A DNA stretch of 18,272 nt from Acidobacterium sp. (GTDB lineage: Bacteria; Acidobacteriota; Terriglobia; Terriglobales; Acidobacteriaceae), in contig PMAM01000057.1 of assembly GCA_003152595.1 (NCBI GenBank), forward strand, positions 1 to 18,272. Reading direction: 5' to 3'. The position numbers and the translations under genes were made by a program. Shown here one piece after another: positions 13,849-18,272 of the stretch. The notes beneath the pieces are model-generated. The model was not told where the DNA came from. It did not search any database and worked only from the letters and a program-made list of their open reading frames with translations. Within the stretch, counting starts at the first letter, position 1; every line of letters begins with the position of its first letter.

Positions 13849-14391
13849 TTGAGATGCCTCATCGTGTTGTTTCTTGCTGGTTGCTGTCCTCTTTTGTCGG
13901 GGCAGATTTCCGAGCCTCCGTCGGACACTCTTCTCGACGCGGGCCATTGCCTGGCCGCAGACCATCGGGACTGGCTCGACGTGACCCGGGAGAAACCGTA
14001 TGAGGTGGAACTGGGTTACGTCTCGGTGGACAAATCGGACCCCGGCAAACCGGCGCCGCTCTATCTGATCGAGTTCACGACGCCAACGCACACCGCGGGC
14101 TTTGCTTTTGTATTTCTGAGCCGGGATAAGGAATCGCATCACGATTTTCTGAAGCGGAGTAAGGAATCGAATCGCGATCTGCAGCTTCAATCCCGGATCC
14201 GATTTCAACAAAGCGACGACGGATCGCAGCAGGTCAACCTGGTCGATGCGCCGCTCGGCGGCGTTGGTACGCAGGATGACATTCTGGCCGCCATCCGGCA
14301 GGTCGGGTTCCACACATGGAGGGTCCCGGTGGCCGATCTGCAGCATCATTCGGGTTCGGCGCAATGTGATATGGCAGAAGCCCTGATGTGA
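13849..14391 (+). CDS. Secreted protein or lipoprotein of unknown function
   Basis: This is a 180-residue protein I do not recognise. The N-terminus MRCLIVLFLAGCCPLLSGQ is a short signal sequence. LAGC with Cys12 looks like a lipobox, but the preceding segment is short, so cleavage by signal peptidase I near LSG is also possible. The mature part has mixed alpha/beta character, with REKPYEVELGYVSVDKSDPGKPAPLYLIEFTTPTHTAGFAFVFLSR (about 48-93) and, near the C-terminus, DDILAAIRQVGFHTWRVPVADL. TTG 13849 was chosen because AGGAG (13835-13839) lies 9 nt upstream and the signal sequence begins there. GTG 13816 would add 11 polar residues before it. The gene is divergent from the DUF2007 gene. Confidence 0.72.
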   Translation: MRCLIVLFLAGCCPLLSGQISEPPSDTLLDAGHCLAADHRDWLDVTREKPYEVELGYVSVDKSDPGKPAPLYLIEFTTPTHTAGFAFVFLSRDKESHHDFLKRSKESNRDLQLQSRIRFQQSDDGSQQVNLVDAPLGGVGTQDDILAAIRQVGFHTWRVPVADLQHHSGSAQCDMAEALM

Positions 14392-14426
14392 AGCAACGTG
14401 CTGCGGGCCGCGCCGGTTTTGCAGGA

Positions 14427-14432
14427 TAGAAT
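14427..14432 (+). promoter_or_regulatory. Candidate -10 box (TAGAAT) of purB
   Basis: TAGAAT lies 26 bp before the TTG start of purB. A transcript from about 14439 would have a leader of about 20 nt including the GGAGA ribosome-binding site. No convincing -35 is visible. Confidence 0.45.
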
Positions 14433-14458
14433 GATGAGTTCTCCCGGAGACCTCTGCC

Positions 14459-15778
14459 TTGATCCCGCGTTATACCCGCCCGGCCATGGGCCGCATCTGG
14501 ACCGACGAAAGCAAATTCCGCGCCTGGCTGGAGGTGGAGACCGTCGCGAGTGAAATCCTCGCCGAGGACGGCCTTGTTCCGGTGGAAGCAGCGAAGGCGA
14601 TCCGCGAGCGCGGCGATTTCGACATCGAGCGCATCCAGCAGGTCGAAGCGGAAGTAAAGCACGACGTGATCGCCTTTACCACGGCGGTTGCGGAGAAGGT
14701 TGGTGCCGAGTCGCGCTGGCTGCATTACGGGCTGACGTCGAACGATGTGGTGGATACGGCGCAGGCGCTGCAGGTCAAGTCTGCGTCGGCGATTTTGCGC
14801 GAAGACCTTTCGAAGCTGGTGGCGGTGCTGAAGGCGCGGGCGCTGGAATTTAAAAACACGCCGACGGTGGGGCGGACGCACGGGCAACATGCCGAGCCTA
14901 CGACGTTTGGGCTGAAAGTGCTGAACTGGTATGCGGAGATGCGGCGGAACCAGGAGCGCTTTGAAGCGGCCGCGGAGCAGATGCGGGTAGGCAAGCTTTC
15001 AGGGGCGGTGGGCGCCTTCGGACACATCAGCCCGTGGCAGGAGGAGCGCATTTGCGCGCGGCTGGGGCTTGCGCCGGCGCCCGTTGCGACGCAGGTGATC
15101 CAGCGGGACCGGCACGCATACTATGTGGCGACGCTGGCGGTGATCACGGCGACGCTTGACAAGATCGCGACGGAGATTCGCCACCTGCAGCGGACGGAAG
15201 TGCGCGAGGCCGAGGAGTATTTTTCGGAGAAGCAGAAGGGCTCGTCGGCGATGCCGCACAAGCGGAACCCGATTACGTCGGAGCAGATCAGCGGGCTTGC
15301 GCGCGTGGTTCGGGCCAATGCGCAGGCGGCGCTGGAAAACGTGGCGCTGTGGCACGAGCGCGACATTTCGCACTCGTCGGTGGAGCGGGTGATCCTGCCT
15401 GACTCGACGATCCTGACCGACTATTTGCTGGCGAAAACGACGGATCTGATCGAGAGGCTGGTGGTTTATCCGGCGCGCATGAAGAAGAACCTCGATTCGA
15501 CGGGCGGGCTGATCTTCAGTGGCCAGTTGCTGCTGGATCTTGCCGAAGCCGGCATGCTGCGGGAGGATGCGTACCGTCTGGTGCAGAAGCACGCGATGAA
15601 CGCGTGGCAGAACGACCTGGTGTTTCGCGACCTGGTTGCGGCCGATGCGGAGATTACGAAGCGGTTGAGCCAGGAAAAGCTGGCGCGGACGTTCGATCTT
15701 GGGCGGCAGCTTTCGAATGTGGATGCGATTTTTGCGCGGGTGCTGGGCAGCACAGAGGGACATCAGTACGGCGCCTGA
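14459..15778 (+). CDS. purB: Adenylosuccinate lyase
   Basis: This 439-residue cytoplasmic enzyme is used twice in purine synthesis: it splits SAICAR to AICAR and adenylosuccinate to AMP, releasing fumarate each time. With the TTG start the protein begins MIPRYTRPAMGRIWTDESKF, as usual for the Bacillus-type enzyme. His68 (EVKHDV), His89 (WLHYGLTSND) and His141 (GRTHGQHAEPTTFG) then fall exactly at the active-site numbers known for B. subtilis PurB. The fumarase/aspartase superfamily signature GSSAMPHKRNP (261-271) carries the catalytic serine. Length and domain order are normal. TTG 14459 is preceded by GGAGA (14446-14450) at 8 nt and by a -10-like TAGAAT (14427). No other pur gene is adjacent, so it is a single transcription unit here. 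Confidence 0.97.
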   Translation: MIPRYTRPAMGRIWTDESKFRAWLEVETVASEILAEDGLVPVEAAKAIRERGDFDIERIQQVEAEVKHDVIAFTTAVAEKVGAESRWLHYGLTSNDVVDTAQALQVKSASAILREDLSKLVAVLKARALEFKNTPTVGRTHGQHAEPTTFGLKVLNWYAEMRRNQERFEAAAEQMRVGKLSGAVGAFGHISPWQEERICARLGLAPAPVATQVIQRDRHAYYVATLAVITATLDKIATEIRHLQRTEVREAEEYFSEKQKGSSAMPHKRNPITSEQISGLARVVRANAQAALENVALWHERDISHSSVERVILPDSTILTDYLLAKTTDLIERLVVYPARMKKNLDSTGGLIFSGQLLLDLAEAGMLREDAYRLVQKHAMNAWQNDLVFRDLVAADAEITKRLSQEKLARTFDLGRQLSNVDAIFARVLGSTEGHQYGA

Positions 15779-15791
15779 GGATGTTGGATCG

Positions 15792-15852
15792 CCGGGTATG
15801 CTTCCCGGGATACAATCGTGCCGATACCCGGGTCTCAAAAGCGAGACCCGGG
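15792..15852 (+). promoter_or_regulatory. Promoter and leader with nested palindromes upstream of the 15881 gene
   Basis: A -10 box TACAAT sits at 15811-15816. It is enclosed by a perfect inverted repeat, CCGGGTAT (15792-15799) and ATACCCGG (15824-15831). The right arm overlaps a second structure, in which CCCGGGTCTC (15827-15836) and GAGACCCGGG (15843-15852) form a perfect 10-bp hairpin with a 6-nt loop in the leader, 28 nt before ATG 15881. CCCGGG also occurs at 15804-15809. The two structures share 15827-15831, so they exclude each other in RNA; the first could instead be a DNA operator. Confidence 0.6.
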
Positions 15853-15880
15853 GCACCCAGAAGCAGTTCCGGTGATATCG

Positions 15881-16324
15881 ATGAGAAAGTTTCTTCCTGC
15901 TTTTCTTCTGCTTGCCTGTTCGCTGCCGCTGGTTGCGCAGGGAGCGCCGCCGCAGGGTTCGGCTGACCAGCCGTATGCGATGGAGTATTACTACAAGACG
16001 CAGTGGGGTCACCAGCAGGAGTTTCTGGACCTGTTCCTGAAGTATCACTACCCGCTGCTGCAGCGGATCGAGAAGACGGGGCGCATGCTGTCGGTCAAGA
16101 TTGAAACACCGGCGAATCACATGACCGAAGATGCGCGCTGGGATTATCGGGTGACGATTGTTTTTAAGAACTCGACCGCCGCGACCACGGCGAACCCGGA
16201 CGAGCCCGCGTTGATTCAGGAACTATGGCCGGATCAGGCAGACTATCACGCGCATGAGCAGCGGCGGTTCGAGATCCTGCTGGCGCACTGGGATCTGCCA
16301 GTGAGCAACATTACGCCGAAGTAG
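15881..16324 (+). CDS. Small secreted protein of unknown function
   Basis: This 147-residue protein starts with a signal peptide (MRKFLPAFLLLACSLPLVAQG, 1-21), so it should be periplasmic. The mature part begins with AMEYYYKTQWGHQQEFLDLFLKYHYPLLQRIEKTGRMLSVKIETP (about 33-77) and later reads WDYRVTIVFKN and QADYHAHEQRRFEILLAHWDLPV. The order strand, helix, strand, then strand and helix with Tyr/His/Trp-rich edges resembles a dimeric alpha/beta-barrel (NIPSNAP/EthD-like) domain, but this is a guess from pattern alone. ATG 15881 was chosen for the signal peptide. The frame is open to GTG 15818, but starting there would place the leader hairpin inside the coding sequence and put 21 polar residues before the signal peptide. 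GTG 15872 is a further option. No strong Shine-Dalgarno is present. Confidence 0.75.
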   Translation: MRKFLPAFLLLACSLPLVAQGAPPQGSADQPYAMEYYYKTQWGHQQEFLDLFLKYHYPLLQRIEKTGRMLSVKIETPANHMTEDARWDYRVTIVFKNSTAATTANPDEPALIQELWPDQADYHAHEQRRFEILLAHWDLPVSNITPK

Positions 16325-16331
16325 AAAAGCC

Positions 16332-16370
16332 GGGAGCTGGGAGCAAGGCGCAGGGAGCAGGGAGCAGGAA
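16332..16370. repeat. G-rich tandem repeat, GGGAGC units
   Basis: GGGAGC occurs at 16332, 16339, 16353 and 16360, giving two pairs separated by 8 bp, between the 15881 gene and ubiX. A related array lies at 17708-17737. Strings of GGGAGC/GGGAAC-type units are known as scattered low-complexity repeats in bacterial genomes; their role is unknown. Confidence 0.6.
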
Positions 16371-16388
16371 ACCGGGGCTCCGATCCCC

Positions 16389-16394
16389 TACAAT
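16389..16394 (+). promoter_or_regulatory. -10 box (TACAAT) of a leaderless ubiX transcript
   Basis: TACAAT ends 6 nt before GTG 16401, and no Shine-Dalgarno lies between. Transcription starting at the usual distance would begin at the start codon itself, as for the ABC ATPase gene at 4867. Confidence 0.55.
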
Positions 16395-16400
16395 CTCTTC

Positions 16401-17027
16401 GTGCCTTCCGACGCTCAACCTCTCAACCTTACCGTCGCCCTCACGGGCGCTTCGGGGATCATCTTTGGGCAGATGCTGCTGCGCGCACTGGAGGCGGATG
16501 CGCGGGTGGGACGCATCCACTTTGTTCCGTCGGAAAACTCGCTGCGCGTGCTGGCCGAAGAACTCGGGATCTCGGGGCGGACCGGTCTTGTCGAGAAGCT
16601 GCTCGATGCGCCCTCGGCAAAGATCGTGCAGCACAGTGAGAACGACATTGGCGCGGCCATCGCCAGCGGGAGCTACCCGTCGGCGGGGATGATCGTGTTG
16701 CCCTGCAGTATGGGAACGCTGGCTGGAATCGCGAGCGGCATGGCCGGCAATCTGATCGAACGTGCGGCGGATGTATGCCTGAAGGAGCGGCGGCCGCTGA
16801 TTCTGTGCCTGCGCGAGACGCCGTTCAACAAGATTCACATTCGCAACATGGGTCTGGCGGCGGATGCGGGGGCAACGATCTTTCCGGTTATTCCCGCGTT
16901 TTACAACAGGCCTGTCGATTCGAATGAGATGGCGCGCCAGTTCGTGATGCGGGTTCTGGCACATGTGGGGTTGCCGCAGCCGGGCGCGTACGTCTGGAAG
17001 GCGGATGATGGGCCCGGCGCGGGCTGA
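16401..17027 (+). CDS. ubiX: Flavin prenyltransferase UbiX
   Basis: This 208-residue cytoplasmic flavoprotein transfers a dimethylallyl group to FMN, making the prenyl-FMN cofactor of UbiD-type decarboxylases. The family motifs are complete: LTGASGIIFG (14-23) for FMN phosphate, PCSMGTLAGIASGMAGNLIERAADVCLKERRPLILCLRETPF (101-142), and ATIFPVIPAFYNRP (158-171). Residues RETP and ER..DV..KERRPL belong to the prenyl-phosphate and flavin sites. Length is slightly above the usual ~190 because of a few extra N- and C-terminal residues (DDGPGAG tail). GTG 16401 is preferred because the family begins within ten residues and a -10 box sits 6 nt upstream (leaderless). No ubiD gene lies in the window; the partner decarboxylase could serve ubiquinone/menaquinone or aromatic-acid metabolism elsewhere. 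Confidence 0.95.
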   Translation: MPSDAQPLNLTVALTGASGIIFGQMLLRALEADARVGRIHFVPSENSLRVLAEELGISGRTGLVEKLLDAPSAKIVQHSENDIGAAIASGSYPSAGMIVLPCSMGTLAGIASGMAGNLIERAADVCLKERRPLILCLRETPFNKIHIRNMGLAADAGATIFPVIPAFYNRPVDSNEMARQFVMRVLAHVGLPQPGAYVWKADDGPGAG

Positions 17028-17339
17028 CGCTGATCGGTTCTGCCAATTCCTGAATAGGTTCTCTAAGTGCCGCTTTCCGAGGGGCGTCTGGATCGGGGCT
17101 CCCCACATCTGCCAGAACCGGGCAGATGTGGGGCATCCGACGACGGAAACGGCTTGTTTTGGGAGCCAATGGGAGTAGGATGGCGGGCAGAAAATCTTTC
17201 CCGCAAGTTGCCCGGCTGGCGTTCCTGTTGCTCGGATGGTGTTGGCTCCGATGCGCGCTGGAACCTGAGGAAATCGGAGCCGCGCGCGACTGGCCTGGCT
17301 ACCTGGGGAAATCTCCGCGAGGCGGAAGGAGGTAGCAGA
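17028..17339. other. 312-bp intergenic stretch with a large hairpin
   Basis: No supported gene is present. Its main content is the 13-bp inverted repeat at 17101-17133, listed separately. Open frames crossing it are not protein-like. The promoter of the next gene must lie in its right part, but I cannot identify it. Confidence 0.6.
17101..17133. repeat. Perfect 13-bp inverted repeat (REP-like hairpin)
   Basis: CCCCACATCTGCC (17101-17113) and GGCAGATGTGGGG (17121-17133) pair perfectly around AGAACCG. It lies 73 bp after ubiX without a T-run on either strand. It may be a dispersed REP-type palindrome or a transcript 3' end. I believe similar CCCCACATCTGCC hairpins recur in acidobacterial genomes, but this is from memory and unverified. 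Confidence 0.6.
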
Positions 17340-17807
17340 TTGTTGCAACGGATTTTTATTTTGACGATCGTGGTGGGGGCCGGGATGGCGCCGGCGTTTG
17401 GCGAGACGTACAAGACCCCGTATTCAGTGGCCTGCGGTGACATCTGGCCCGCAGTGAAGGCGACTCTGGCAGATCAGGATCACTATGCCAAAGTGATCAT
17501 CAACGACGAGAAGATGAAGGCCGACTACCAGCCCAAGCACACGGTGCACGCGGACATCAGCGGCACGCTGCTGCAGCGGATGAACCACGTAAAGCTGGTT
17601 CCGAAAGGTGCCGGATGCGAAATGGATGTGGTGTCGAACTGGAGTGGATGGGGGCATGACGATCAGGCGGATTTCAGAAAACGGATCGAGGACAACCTGA
17701 CAAAAGCAGGGAAGAGGGAGCAGGGAACAGGGAACAGTGGCGGGGCGCCGACTGCTGCGGGATCCACCAGGCCAGGGTCGACCGAAGAAGCGCAGAAGCC
17801 GCAGTAA
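17340..17807 (+). CDS. Small secreted protein of unknown function
   Basis: This is a 155-residue protein I do not recognise. Residues 1-21 (MLQRIFILTIVVGAGMAPAFG) form a signal peptide. The mature part (22-125) includes YSVACGDIWPAVKATLADQDHYAKVIINDEKMKADYQ, ISGTLLQRMNHVKLVPKGAGCEMDVVSNWSGWGHDDQADFRKRIEDNL and two cysteines that could form a disulfide. The last 30 residues (REQGTGNSGGAPTAAGSTRPGSTEEAQKPQ) are low-complexity, and part of them is encoded by a G-rich tandem repeat (17708-17737). The start is strongly supported: AAGGAGGT (17326-17333) lies 6 nt before TTG 17340. TTG 17343 is next to it. The frame is open to 17067, but the upstream part contains the intergenic hairpin. Confidence 0.82.
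   Translation: MLQRIFILTIVVGAGMAPAFGETYKTPYSVACGDIWPAVKATLADQDHYAKVIINDEKMKADYQPKHTVHADISGTLLQRMNHVKLVPKGAGCEMDVVSNWSGWGHDDQADFRKRIEDNLTKAGKREQGTGNSGGAPTAAGSTRPGSTEEAQKPQ
17708..17737. repeat. G-rich tandem repeat inside the 3' end of a coding sequence
   Basis: AGGGAAGAGGGAGCAGGGAA is followed by CAGGGAACAG: units of GGGA(A/G)(C/G) about 7 bp apart, related to the array at 16332-16370. It encodes part of the low-complexity tail of the 17340 protein. This suggests insertion or expansion of the repeat near the original stop codon. Confidence 0.6.
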
Positions 17808-17808
17808 G

Positions 17809-17824
17809 ACAGCCTGCAGGCTGT
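17809..17824. repeat. Perfect 16-bp palindrome after the 17340 gene
   Basis: ACAGCCTGCAGGCTGT is self-complementary over all 16 bases, starting just after the TAA at 17805-17807. The following bases repeat the motif CTGTAG/TTGTAG (17836-17848), a pattern of short dispersed repeats. It could be a repeat unit or a transcript end; as RNA hairpin it needs a loop, leaving a 6-bp stem. Confidence 0.5.
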
Positions 17825-17878
17825 AACCCGCTAACCTGTAGCTTGTAGCGAAGCGCGGTTCGCTGAAGTGGGGAGCTG

Positions 17879-18272
17879 TTGAAGATTGCGATGGATGCTG
17901 CTGTGGATGTGTTCGACTGGCTGCATGGAGAGTGGGCGTTTTCTCGGGAGGTTCCAGGAAACGCGAGCATTCGCGGCGAAGCGCGTGTGACGCCGACGGG
18001 GGACAATGCCGCCCGGTATGAGGAGACGGCGCTCGTGTCGCTGGTGGCGGGAGCGAGGCTGCATGCGAAGCAGTGTTATGAGTACCACCGGTTGCCTTCC
18101 GCGGTAAACGGATTCGACGTGCTGTTCTGCGAGACGGGCGAGCTGTTCGAACGCCTGGAGTTTCGCGCGCTGAACGATGGCAGTCTTGAGGCGCGGGCGC
18201 GCTACGTGTGCGCGGCGGACGTATATGAGTCGACGTTCACGGTGCACGGAGAGCGTCTGCAGGTGGAGCACG
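17879..18272 (+). CDS. DUF6314-like protein, 5' part (cut by the window end)
   Basis: A frame with no stop runs to the window end (131 codons). Its product begins MKIAMDAAVDVFDWLHGEWAFSREVPG and continues with GEARVTPTGDNAARYEETALVSL, KQCYEYHRLPSAVNGFDVLFCETGELFERLEF and ARYVCAADVYESTFTVHGERLQVEH. The succession of a 'W.F.R...G' strand, a 'RYEE' strand, a 'YEYHRL' strand and a late 'C.AD.Y...F' strand matches my recollection of DUF6314, a small beta-barrel, lipocalin-like family of unknown function. The usual length is about 140-160 residues, so only the C-terminal end is missing. TTG 17879 has GGGGAG (17870-17875) only 3 nt away; ATG 17891 is an alternative start. The opposite strand is also open here but is arginine/histidine-rich and looks like a shadow. 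Confidence 0.72.
   Translation, partial: MKIAMDAAVDVFDWLHGEWAFSREVPGNASIRGEARVTPTGDNAARYEETALVSLVAGARLHAKQCYEYHRLPSAVNGFDVLFCETGELFERLEFRALNDGSLEARARYVCAADVYESTFTVHGERLQVEH

Noticed and set aside
16332..16370. Possible CRISPR array in the GGGAGC repeats
   Set aside because: Units are only 6-7 bp, there are no spacers of constant length, and no cas gene is present.
17831..18271. Minus-strand frame at the window end
   Set aside because: It is Arg/His/Leu-rich and lacks any domain; the plus-strand frame matches a DUF6314-like protein and has gene-like codon use.

Overview
The window looks like a chromosomal segment of an Acidobacteriota member, most likely class Terriglobia (Granulicella, Terriglobus or Acidobacterium relatives). 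The basis is GC-rich, strongly G/C-ending codons, a secreted protein of the 'VWFA-related Acidobacterial domain' type, a stand-alone receiver protein ending its core in MPKG followed by a basic tail, frequent TTG/GTG starts, and -10 boxes of the TACAAT type lying almost on the start codon. This placement is inference from gene families; no rRNA or tRNA is present to confirm it.

Layout. 165-1536: an IS110-family element of the IS1111 subgroup, with subterminal inverted repeats and a long non-coding 3' end that probably encodes the guide (seeker/bridge) RNA. 1757-3743: a secreted or membrane-anchored TPR protein and a small secreted protein. 3744-4321: a non-coding stretch ending in a hairpin in front of a stand-alone response regulator (4322-4768). 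4867-6711: a LolD/MacB-type ABC ATPase without a visible permease, then MurQ (MurNAc-6-phosphate etherase). 6742-7068 (minus): a small helical unknown. 7324-8855: a short basic protein translationally coupled to a Tat-exported GH10 xylanase. 8914-12223: a secreted VWFA-related protein, a dienelactone-hydrolase-family protein and an MFS exporter. 12224-12526: no supported gene, but a strong terminator facing the minus strand. 12527-12931: a small membrane protein. 12962-13766 (minus): a MarR regulator with a tandem palindromic operator, preceded by a DUF2007 protein. 13849-14391: a secreted unknown. 14459-17027: purB, a small secreted unknown with nested palindromes over its promoter and leader, and ubiX. 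17028-18272: palindromic and G-rich repeats around a small secreted protein, then the start of a DUF6314-like gene cut by the window end.

The genes are mostly single transcription units rather than one pathway. Themes are cell-wall and polysaccharide turnover (MurQ, xylanase), nucleotide and cofactor synthesis (PurB; UbiX, prenyl-FMN) and envelope or secreted proteins. I found no CRISPR array, prophage, toxin-antitoxin pair or recognisable defence system. The most interesting points are the IS1111 element with its putative guide RNA, a recurring leaderless promoter pattern, nested palindromes upstream of the 15881 gene, a tandem MarR operator, an unexplained minus-strand terminator, and a G-rich tandem repeat that occurs twice, once inside a coding region.
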